A stretch of 6,901 nt of DNA from the NCBI GenBank assembly GCA_903852955.1, contig CAINSH010000183.1, positions 1-6,901 on the forward strand, written 5' to 3'. The stretch is from an uncultured Actinomycetes bacterium (GTDB lineage: Bacteria; Actinomycetota; Actinomycetes; Nanopelagicales; Nanopelagicaceae). Positions 1 to 5,540 of the stretch are shown piece after piece. The number at the start of each line of letters is the position of its first letter. The stretch's first letter is position 1. The translations under genes were made by a program, and so were the position numbers. A model generated the notes under the pieces. That model was not told where the DNA came from. It did not search any database and worked only from the letters and a program-made list of their open reading frames with translations.

Positions 1-8
1 AACACTAG

Positions 9-81
9 GGCCCCGTCGTCTAGCGGCCTAGGACTCTGGCTTCTCAAGCCAGCTACGCGGGTTCGAATCCCGTCGGGGCTA
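9..81 (+). tRNA. tRNA-Glu (anticodon CUC)
   Basis: The full cloverleaf can be folded by hand. The acceptor arms are 9-15 and 74-80, including a G1-U72 wobble pair. The D arm is 18-21/31-34. The anticodon stem is 36-40/48-52, with loop TTCTCAA and anticodon CTC at 43-45, which reads GAG codons. The T arm is 57-61/69-73 around TTCGAAT, and the discriminator is A at 81. No CCA is encoded, so the tail must be added by a nucleotidyltransferase after 3' trimming. The G1-U72 and A73 ends match my recollection of actinobacterial tRNA-Glu. The next gene starts at 85, so tRNA and mRNA are probably on one transcript. Confidence 0.97.
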
Positions 82-84
82 CGT

Positions 85-720
85 ATGGCTAATTTCTTGC
101 ACGTTATTCCAGCATTTGTGCTGACAGCTTTGCTGTTGGCGATAGTTCCCGGTCAAACAGTTGCAATGATTCTGCGCCAATCAATTATTGGTGGAAGTAA
201 AACCGCATATACGACCTTAATTGGAACCAGCACTGCACTCGTATTTTGGGGCGTAGCTTCTGCAATTGGGCTTTCTCAAGTCTTTGCACATTCGCATACA
301 GCCTACACAGCACTTAAATATGCAGGCGTTGCTTTCTTAACTTTTCTTGCGTTACAGACCTTGTGGTCTTTACGCCATGAGTTTGGAAAATTTGATTATG
401 AGGGATCAGCAAAGGTTGGCTTGGGCCCAGCATTTCGTTTGGGTTTGCTCACTAATTTAACAAATGTAAAAGCTGCGGTATTTGCCGTGGCATTTATTCC
501 ACAATTTGTTCCAAAGGATTTCAATCTCGGGTGGGGGATATTTCTTCTATCCATTGTGCAAGCGCTCACATCTGCCTCATGGTATTCATTTTTAATATCA
601 ATAATTGGGAGGGCTACCACTATTTTGGCTCGCCCTAAAGTAAGAAGAGGTTTAACAGCTTTCTCTGCACTTGGAATTTTGTTTCTTGCAGCAACGCTCT
701 TGCTAACTTCACCTAGATAA
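85..720 (+). CDS. LysE/RhtB family amino-acid or metabolite exporter
   Basis: This is a 211-residue polytopic inner-membrane protein of the usual length for LysE/RhtB efflux permeases, which export amino acids or related small metabolites by proton exchange. Hydrophobic segments lie at about residues 5-22, 42-63, 74-92, 115-140, 149-173 and 190-208. The N-terminal family motif, normally PGP, appears as PGQT (22-25), followed by a basic/glycine-rich turn (RQSIIGGSK). The second signature is GLLTNLTNVKA leading into FIPQFV (120-142), equivalent to the usual NPKA...PQF, with Pro replaced by Val. The start at 85 places PGQT at the normal distance from the N-terminus, so a later start is unlikely. 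There is no separate ribosome-binding site: the ATG is three bases after tRNA-Glu, and the only G-rich stretch upstream is the tRNA acceptor arm. The substrate cannot be told. The CoA-transferase family gene starts 17 bases downstream and is probably co-transcribed. Confidence 0.9.
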   Translation: MANFLHVIPAFVLTALLLAIVPGQTVAMILRQSIIGGSKTAYTTLIGTSTALVFWGVASAIGLSQVFAHSHTAYTALKYAGVAFLTFLALQTLWSLRHEFGKFDYEGSAKVGLGPAFRLGLLTNLTNVKAAVFAVAFIPQFVPKDFNLGWGIFLLSIVQALTSASWYSFLISIIGRATTILARPKVRRGLTAFSALGILFLAATLLLTSPR

Positions 721-737
721 TGCAATAGAATTCGAAC

Positions 738-1967
738 ATGCGAGTAATTAATTCTGAACAATTAAAAAGTATTCTCGCCGGACTACCAAGTAACCCACGC
801 ATTATTGCCTCAGGTAATTTCTCATCCCCACGGACACTTTTAAAGGTTGCCGACGAAGTTATCCCAGAATTTAAACTACACATGCTGAACGCACATGGCG
901 CTGGTATTCCTGATCGTGAAGGTATTACGTATGAGACTGCATTTGTTGGCCCAGCAATGCGTAATCATCCACGCCTTGAATATATTCCTTCCAGACTTTC
1001 TTTATTGCCGGTATTGATCCGCAATTTTTATCGCCCTGATGTTGTTTTGTTACATACTTCCCAGCAGCGCTTTGACACTGTAAGTCTTGGAACAGAAGTA
1101 AACATCTTGCCCCGCGCAATCGAAACTGCTCGGGCACATGGTGGCCTAGTCATTGCACAAGCTAACAAGCAGATGCCCTATACATATGGCGATGCTCAGA
1201 TTTATGAAAGCGAAATCGATTACTTAGTCGAAGTCGATGAACCTTTGCAGGAAAAGCCTCAATCACCTATCACCGATATCCAAGGTGAAATCGGCAATCG
1301 GATAGCCAGTTTGATTCAAGATAGTTCAACATTGCAGTTAGGTATCGGTGGTGTGCCAGATGCAGTACTTATGGCGTTAAAGCAGCGCAAAGGGTTACGC
1401 ATCTGGACGGAAATGTTTTCAGATGGCGTTCTCGAACTTTCTAAGGCGGGCTGCTTAGATGAAGAAGTTTTGATTACTGCCTCCTTTATTTTTGGAAGCC
1501 AGGAACTTTATGAATGGCTAGATTTGAACAAAAAAGTTCGTATGCTGCGCACCGAACGCACAAATGATCCTTCACAGATAGCTCGACAGGCGCAAATGAC
1601 ATCGATTAATAGCGCACTTGAAGTTGACCTTTTTGACCAAGCAAATGCCAGCCATGTACGTGGAAAAATTTATAGTGGCTTTGGCGGATCTACTGACTTT
1701 ATTGTTGGAGCATTGCACAGTCGCGGAGGGCAATCATTTGTCGCACTTCCTTCATGGCACCCCAAGGCAAATGTTTCTACAATTGTTCCGCGCTTACAAA
1801 GCAATATCACGCACTTTCAGCATTCATACGTTGTTACTGAACAAGGCGTAGCCGCGTGCTTTGGACATTCGCAAAATGATCAAGCTATAAATATTATTCA
1901 CAATGCTGCCCACCCAAGTGTGCGTGAAGAGTTAATTTCAAAAGCTGGCGAATTTGGTCTGCTTTAG
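738..1967 (+). CDS. acetyl-CoA hydrolase / CoA-transferase family protein (4-hydroxybutyrate CoA-transferase-like)
   Basis: This 409-residue cytosolic protein spans both halves of the acetyl-CoA hydrolase/transferase fold. Such enzymes move CoA between acyl groups (acetate, propionate, succinate, 4-hydroxybutyrate) or hydrolyse acyl-CoA through a glutamyl-CoA thioester. The N-terminal half has SGNFSSPRTLL (25-35) and a nucleotide-fold glycine motif LGIGGVPDAV (201-210). WTEMFSDGV (223-231) follows, and its Glu225 is the best candidate for the catalytic glutamate. The C-terminal half has SINSALEVDLFDQANA (289-304), YSGFGGSTDF (312-321), ALPSW (336-340), YVVTEQGVA (364-372) and AHPSVREEL (391-399), all close to family signatures. 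The ATG follows the exporter stop by 17 bases and no Shine-Dalgarno is visible, which suggests an operon with translational coupling. The stop shares four bases with the converging gene on the other strand. The acyl substrate is unknown; an acetate- or succinate-using role is plausible but unproven. Confidence 0.9.
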   Translation: MRVINSEQLKSILAGLPSNPRIIASGNFSSPRTLLKVADEVIPEFKLHMLNAHGAGIPDREGITYETAFVGPAMRNHPRLEYIPSRLSLLPVLIRNFYRPDVVLLHTSQQRFDTVSLGTEVNILPRAIETARAHGGLVIAQANKQMPYTYGDAQIYESEIDYLVEVDEPLQEKPQSPITDIQGEIGNRIASLIQDSSTLQLGIGGVPDAVLMALKQRKGLRIWTEMFSDGVLELSKAGCLDEEVLITASFIFGSQELYEWLDLNKKVRMLRTERTNDPSQIARQAQMTSINSALEVDLFDQANASHVRGKIYSGFGGSTDFIVGALHSRGGQSFVALPSWHPKANVSTIVPRLQSNITHFQHSYVVTEQGVAACFGHSQNDQAINIIHNAAHPSVREELISKAGEFGLL

Positions 1968-2410
1968 CCAGCTAGCTCCATTGGCCAGGCATCTTCAGCA
2001 GAATCACTTAAAGGCAGATTTTTGCCATCTTTAGTTTTTATATCGATATACGTAAGTGTTGTCTTTCCATTTATCTCTTTAACTTTACTCAAGGAGATAA
2101 CCACTTGGGCATAGTGATGTTTTCCATCAACACATGAAGGTTCGCAGTCATTTATTTGGTACTCACCTTCACCTGTAGCACCCTGCTCGTTCCAAACGCT
2201 CCATGAGATTTTATTAACGCTCACACCTGCATCAGCACAGAATTTGATCACTGTCGATGGCTTAAAGTCCTGCATTCCGCAGTTAGTTACATAAACTTGG
2301 GATACTAGAGCATGATGCACATAGGTGTATCCACCAAGACCAAGGCCAATTACTGTTGTAAGCAATACAACCCAGCCCTTTGAATATCTCATTTCGCGAA
2401 AACTCTTCAT
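1964..2410 (-). CDS. membrane-anchored or exported four-cysteine protein, unknown function
   Basis: This 148-residue protein has a basic N-terminus (MKSFREMRYSKGW) and one hydrophobic segment at about 13-30, so it is either a signal anchor or an uncleaved or poorly cleaved signal peptide, with the rest outside the membrane. The outer part has four cysteines (C44, C58, C89, C93), likely two disulfides. They are set in the pattern FCADAGVSVNKISWSVWNEQ...A.G.G.Y..NDC.PSCVDG. I recognise this as a recurring actinobacterial exported domain (C-A-D ... W-S-W ... A-x-G-x-G ... N-D-C-x-P-x-C), but it has no function I can name. The start is uncertain: the ATG at 2410 lacks a Shine-Dalgarno, while an internal ATG at 2392 (M7) has GAAGAG ten bases upstream and still keeps the hydrophobic segment. 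It converges on the CoA-transferase gene with a four-base overlap and lies about 40 bases beyond a strong hairpin, so it probably has its own promoter. Confidence 0.75.
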   Translation of the reverse strand: MKSFREMRYSKGWVVLLTTVIGLGLGGYTYVHHALVSQVYVTNCGMQDFKPSTVIKFCADAGVSVNKISWSVWNEQGATGEGEYQINDCEPSCVDGKHHYAQVVISLSKVKEINGKTTLTYIDIKTKDGKNLPLSDSAEDAWPMELAG

Positions 2411-2450
2411 TATGGGAGTTAGTAAACCACTTTCATAGAGTTCATGCCTA

Positions 2451-2492
2451 TAAGTAAGGCCCCCACCAAGTTATCAGTGGGGGCCTTACTTA
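2451..2492 (-). terminator. perfect 16-bp hairpin, probable terminator of the LVIVD gene
   Basis: The arms TAAGTAAGGCCCCCAC (2451-2466) and GTGGGGGCCTTACTTA (2477-2492) are exact reverse complements around a 10-base loop (2467-2476), with a G/C core of eight or more pairs. It starts 15 bases after the LVIVD stop codon, where a terminator is expected. There is no U tract after the stem on either strand, only the CCUUACUUA inside the arm, so it would be a U-poor (I-shaped) terminator of the kind reported in actinobacteria. An mRNA-stabilising 3' hairpin is the alternative. Confidence 0.8.
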
Positions 2493-2507
2493 GTAGAACT
2501 AATGGAT

Positions 2508-3746
2508 TTAGCCTTCGTATTGAAGAATGTATAAACCCGTATTGTAATCAGTCATATAGATGATTCCATTTGCGTCAACAAAGCAGTCAGCGCTTTGTAC
2601 AACCTGCGGACGATTTGGACGCTTGTCCCACATCTTTTCAGGTGTTGGTGGAACCCAGTATCCGACTTCTTGAGGACTGAATTCATTCTTAATATCAAAT
2701 ACTCGGACACCAGCATTTTGATATGTAGCAAAGAAAATCTCATCGCTCACGAACGAGCCAGGTCGATTCTCATGGAAGTTGTGGAGACCAAAGTGCCCAC
2801 CCTTCTTTGGATAATCTGCCTCATCTGGAATTGGGAATGTAGAAATTGAGATTGGGTTCTTTGGATCTCTGATATCAAATATCCAAATACGTTTTATTCC
2901 ATCTTGGCAATCATCCATTGTTCCTTCATCGCCAACCAGTAATAGGTTTCGATTTGGAATAGGAAGTGGACTATGTGTTCCACCTTCAAATGGTGGAGAC
3001 CATTGTTTATGGACAATTAACTCAGGATTAGCTCGGTCTTTAACATCAAGAATTACTAGTGAACCATCGCGCCATGCACCGTATGCGGTATCGCCGGAGA
3101 TAACTGAGTGATGATGCCCGTAACGCCACTTAAGTGGATCCCAAGAAGGCTTTTCACCAGCAGCAATATTTTGCCCTGGAATCCACCATTTTCCAACAAG
3201 CTTTGGCTTAGCTGGATCTTGCATATCGATGGTAATAAACATGTAATCGGTAAAACCTGTAAGCAACGCTGACGCATATGCCCAGCGACCGCCTGTGTAC
3301 CAAATACGGTGCAGGCCAACGCCATCAACTTCCATGAATCCAATTTCACGAGGATTTGCAGGATCCTTCAAATCATAAACTCGCATGCCTGCTTCATAAT
3401 CCTTCGGGCGCTTCATGAAGATTTCACCAAAAGATTGGCCGTAGTAGTCGGCTTCATTTGGAATTGCTGCAAAAAGATTAGCTGCGCTAATAACCAAGAG
3501 CATGTCATCGCCTACCTGCATATGGATATTCCACGTTCCTGGTGCAGCTGGATAGTACTTGCCGGGAATTGGTTTACGAGGATCTCGTACATCAATAACT
3601 GTAAATCCATTTGAGAACATGTGTGAAACATATGCATAACCCTTATGCACCATTAATTGCATTCCATCTGCTCGATCACCCTGAAGTGTGTGACCCAAAA
3701 ACTTAATGTTCTTTGCAAAATCTGGTGTTTCAACAGAACTTGCCAT
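2508..3746 (-). CDS. LVIVD-repeat seven-bladed beta-propeller protein
   Basis: This 412-residue protein has no signal peptide or membrane segment, so it is probably cytoplasmic. Blade-end repeats of the LVIVD type, roughly (hydrophobic)3-D-(V/I/L)-x-D-P-x-x-P, occur at 48-59 (FTVIDVRDPRKP), 121-132 (MRVYDLKDPANP), 171-181, 230-241 (LVILDVKDRANP), 287-298 (IWIFDIRDPKNP) and 347-358. A last strand GLYILQYEG closes the ring at 404-412, giving seven blades. Histidines recur at the start of the following strand in five blades: H75, H146, H211-213, H258 and H322/H325. The biochemical role of the family is unknown. The histidine ring recalls metal-binding propellers such as SBP56 or carotenoid oxygenases, but that comparison is inference. 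The start is well supported: AAAGGAGAG lies on the minus strand with AGGAG seven bases before the ATG. The gene is divergent from the lactonase over 150 bp and probably shares its control. A strong hairpin follows the stop. Confidence 0.88.
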   Translation of the reverse strand: MASSVETPDFAKNIKFLGHTLQGDRADGMQLMVHKGYAYVSHMFSNGFTVIDVRDPRKPIPGKYYPAAPGTWNIHMQVGDDMLLVISAANLFAAIPNEADYYGQSFGEIFMKRPKDYEAGMRVYDLKDPANPREIGFMEVDGVGLHRIWYTGGRWAYASALLTGFTDYMFITIDMQDPAKPKLVGKWWIPGQNIAAGEKPSWDPLKWRYGHHHSVISGDTAYGAWRDGSLVILDVKDRANPELIVHKQWSPPFEGGTHSPLPIPNRNLLLVGDEGTMDDCQDGIKRIWIFDIRDPKNPISISTFPIPDEADYPKKGGHFGLHNFHENRPGSFVSDEIFFATYQNAGVRVFDIKNEFSPQEVGYWVPPTPEKMWDKRPNRPQVVQSADCFVDANGIIYMTDYNTGLYILQYEG

Positions 3747-3753
3747 CTATGCT

Positions 3754-3758
3754 CTCCT
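3754..3758 (-). promoter_or_regulatory. strong Shine-Dalgarno of the LVIVD gene
   Basis: The minus strand reads AAAGGAGAGCATAG immediately before the ATG at 3746. The AGGAG core is seven bases from the start codon. It is the best ribosome-binding site in the window and fixes this start. By contrast, several other genes here (starts at 85, 738, 2410 and 6790) have none. Confidence 0.85.
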
Positions 3759-3784
3759 TTATATTGCGCCAGTTGCACTAGCTC

Positions 3785-3799
3785 AAGTAAAGTTTACTT
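3785..3799. promoter_or_regulatory. 15-bp palindrome, candidate repressor operator
   Basis: AAGTAAAGTTTACTT is a perfect 7-bp inverted repeat around one central base. It lies in the 150-bp region between the divergent LVIVD and lactonase genes and overlaps the predicted -10 element of the LVIVD promoter. A dimeric regulator binding here would block that promoter sterically and could also influence the lactonase operon. I cannot assign the regulator family, and no regulator gene is in the window. Confidence 0.5.
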
Positions 3800-3819
3800 T
3801 GCATGTTGACCACTGGCAA
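3791..3819 (-). promoter_or_regulatory. candidate sigma70-type promoter for the LVIVD gene
   Basis: Read on the minus strand, TTGCCA (3819-3814) and TAAACT (3796-3791) are separated by exactly 17 bases. This matches -35 TTGACA in five of six positions and -10 TATAAT in four of six. Transcription would start near 3784 and leave a leader of about 38 bases that includes the strong Shine-Dalgarno. The -10 lies inside the 15-bp palindrome. The assignment is by pattern only. Confidence 0.4.
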
Positions 3820-3877
3820 CAGTCATCAATGTTTTAATCAATACTTAAATTTTTTTAGATACACAATCAGGATTTTA

Positions 3878-3897
3878 GGTAACGAAAGGGTAACGAA
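3878..3897 (+). promoter_or_regulatory. ribosome-binding region with an 11-bp-phased direct repeat
   Basis: GGTAACGAA occurs at 3878-3886 and again at 3889-3897, one DNA turn apart. The second copy runs into the lactonase ATG. Between and overlapping them, GAAAGGG (3884-3890) is a good Shine-Dalgarno six bases before the start codon, which supports the start at 3897. Whether the repeat has a role beyond translation initiation is unknown. I could not identify a convincing plus-strand promoter in the AT-rich stretch 3829-3861 upstream. Confidence 0.5.
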
Positions 3898-4781
3898 TGA
3901 CCAGTCTTTCAGATTTACTTCCTCATGGAACTGATCTCGATAAGGTTTTTACAGGAGCCATTTGGTCTGAAGGCCCTTGCTGGATTCCTTCACGTAAATC
4001 TTTACGATGGAGCGATATTCCTAATAACCGAATCCTTGAGTACTTTCCAGAGACTCGTGAAACAAAAACTTATAGATCTGATGTTGAATTCACAAATGGG
4101 CGAACACTTGATCTAGATGGAACTGTCCTTCAGTGCTCTCATGGACTTCGACATATTGAACGAGATTCTGATGGTGTAGTTACAACTGTCATAGGAAAAT
4201 ATGACGGAGTTCGGTTCAACTCACCTAATGATGTTGTGGTTTCACGTGACGGAGTCATTTGGTTCACAGATCCTCCATATGGAATTATTGTTGAAATTGA
4301 AGGCCACCCAGGCGTTAAGGAATATGAAGATTGTTTTGTTTTTGCCTTTGATCCAAAAACACAAAAACTTCGCCCAGTTGTAACTGATGTTGAAGAGCCT
4401 AATGGCTTGGCTTTTTCACCCGACGAATCAATTCTTTATGTTGCAGATACATCAGTGCTGTTTAAAGCAACCGGAAATCACCACATCCGTGCCTATGATA
4501 TGCAGGATGGGCGAGCGAAAAATGGTCGCACTCTGATTGTTATTAAAGAGGGCGTAATTGATGGCTTCCGTGTAGATAAAGAAGGAAACCTCTGGTGCTC
4601 AAGTGAGATTGGAGTACAGATTTTTACACCTGCAGGCGTCCATATCGGGACGATCCCAACACCTGAAAAAGTTGGGAATCTGGCTTTTGGTGGTGATGAC
4701 GGTACTGATCTATTTATCGCTGCCAATACAAGTTTGTACCATATTAAAACTTCGACGCAGGATGCAGCCAAGCACTACTAA
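3897..4781 (+). CDS. SMP-30/gluconolactonase/LRE family sugar lactonase
   Basis: This 294-residue protein is full length for the SMP-30/regucalcin family of six-bladed propellers, which hydrolyse sugar lactones (gluconolactone, xylonolactone and similar) to the open acids using one divalent metal. Family landmarks appear in order: WSEGPCW (23-29), whose Glu25 is the first metal ligand; NSPNDVVVSRDGVIWFTDPPYG (108-129), whose Asn111 and Asp125 match the substrate-side residues; EEPNGLAFSPDESILYVADT (166-185), whose Asn169 is the second metal ligand; and IDGFRVDKEGNLW (221-233), whose Asp223 is the third. The ligand set is therefore complete and the enzyme should be active. No signal peptide is present, so it acts in the cytoplasm. 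The start follows GAAAGGG at six bases. It is the first gene of an operon with the FAH-family enzyme 15 bases downstream. Which sugar lactone it opens cannot be read from sequence alone. Confidence 0.9.
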   Translation: MTSLSDLLPHGTDLDKVFTGAIWSEGPCWIPSRKSLRWSDIPNNRILEYFPETRETKTYRSDVEFTNGRTLDLDGTVLQCSHGLRHIERDSDGVVTTVIGKYDGVRFNSPNDVVVSRDGVIWFTDPPYGIIVEIEGHPGVKEYEDCFVFAFDPKTQKLRPVVTDVEEPNGLAFSPDESILYVADTSVLFKATGNHHIRAYDMQDGRAKNGRTLIVIKEGVIDGFRVDKEGNLWCSSEIGVQIFTPAGVHIGTIPTPEKVGNLAFGGDDGTDLFIAANTSLYHIKTSTQDAAKHY

Positions 4782-4796
4782 AGGAATCGAGTAAAA

Positions 4797-5540
4797 ATGA
4801 AGCTAGCTCGCATTAAGTCAGTCAGTGGAATCCACCACGTTGCATTTAAAGATGGCTTATGGCAAGAAGTTGTAGATATTTTTGCCAAGCCACTTGTTTA
4901 TACAGGATTAACTTTCGCAGAATCGGATTTCACTTTTCTTGCACCAGTGACTCCAAGTGTGATTCTTGGAATGGCTCATAACGGAACCCCGGATCAAATC
5001 AACAATCCAGCTCAGGCATTTCACAAATCAAATCGCACTTTGGCTGGACCTAATGATCCGATCTATAAAGATGATTCGCTCGGGCAAATGGATGTCGAAT
5101 GTGAACTAACTGCGGTAATTTCTAAGACAGCACGTAATCTAACTCTAGAAAATGCCTTAGACCATGTTTTGGGTTTCACTATCGGAAATGACGTGACTCT
5201 TCCTGAGCAAACCCCCCATGACCATCTACTCTTGCAATCAAAAAATGGTGATGGATTTACTCCATTAGGACCATGGATTGAAACTGATTTAGCTAACTTT
5301 GATAACTGCACACTCTTTGTTAGGATCAATGGCAAGCAGGTTATTGAGACATCTACAAATCAATTAGCGCGCGGTGTCGCAGCGCAGCTAGTTCACATCA
5401 CTAAATACACAACACTTGCTGCTGGGGATATTGTGCTTGGCGGATCACCAACCTCGATGTATGCCGTTCATGTAGGAGATAAAGTCGAACTCGAGATTGA
5501 AGGAATAGGAATTCTGGCAAATTTGGTTGTTGCCCGTTAG
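4797..5540 (+). CDS. fumarylacetoacetate hydrolase (FAH) family protein
   Basis: This 247-residue protein has the fold of the FAH superfamily, whose members hydrolyse, hydrate, dehydrate or decarboxylate 2-keto acids at a Mg2+ or Mn2+ site. Visible landmarks: AFHKSNRTLAGPNDPI (74-89); VECELTAVI (100-108) with metal ligands Glu101 and Glu103; LGFTIGNDVT (125-134) with metal ligand Asp132; LQSKNGDGFTPLGPWIET (146-163) with Lys149; LAAGDIVLGGSP (207-218), usually GDxIxTGTP; and VGDKVELEIEGIGILAN (226-242). The N-terminal catalytic His-Glu segment, usually NYxxHxxE, is altered to GMAHNGTPDQ (58-67). It follows the lactonase by 15 bases with AAGGA (4781-4785) as ribosome-binding site. That context favours a keto-deoxy sugar-acid step, as in non-phosphorylating pentose, rhamnose or fucose routes, over aromatic catabolism, but the reaction is not settled. 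The stop overlaps the converging kinase gene by four bases. Confidence 0.87.
   Translation: MKLARIKSVSGIHHVAFKDGLWQEVVDIFAKPLVYTGLTFAESDFTFLAPVTPSVILGMAHNGTPDQINNPAQAFHKSNRTLAGPNDPIYKDDSLGQMDVECELTAVISKTARNLTLENALDHVLGFTIGNDVTLPEQTPHDHLLLQSKNGDGFTPLGPWIETDLANFDNCTLFVRINGKQVIETSTNQLARGVAAQLVHITKYTTLAAGDIVLGGSPTSMYAVHVGDKVELEIEGIGILANLVVAR

Noticed and set aside
9..81. tRNA-Glu as a possible attachment site for an integrated element.
   Set aside because: No integrase, no repeated tRNA 3' end elsewhere in the window, and ordinary metabolic genes follow it.
396..761. A 121-residue minus-strand open frame across the exporter gene and the start of the next gene.
   Set aside because: It overlaps two well-supported plus-strand genes, and its sequence shows no family pattern.
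2451..2492. The perfect inverted repeat as a transposon end or CRISPR-type repeat.
   Set aside because: It is a single copy directly after a stop codon with a short loop, which is fully explained by a terminator-type hairpin.
3309..3614. A 101-residue open frame on the plus strand inside the LVIVD gene.
   Set aside because: It is antisense to the propeller gene, rich in Cys, Ile and Trp with no recognisable domain, and looks like a reflection of the real gene's codons.
3806..3850. Plus-strand promoter with TTGACC (3806-3811) as -35 for the lactonase.
   Set aside because: No acceptable -10 lies 16-18 bases downstream. TTAAAT (3845-3850) is too far away for this -35 and has no good -35 of its own.
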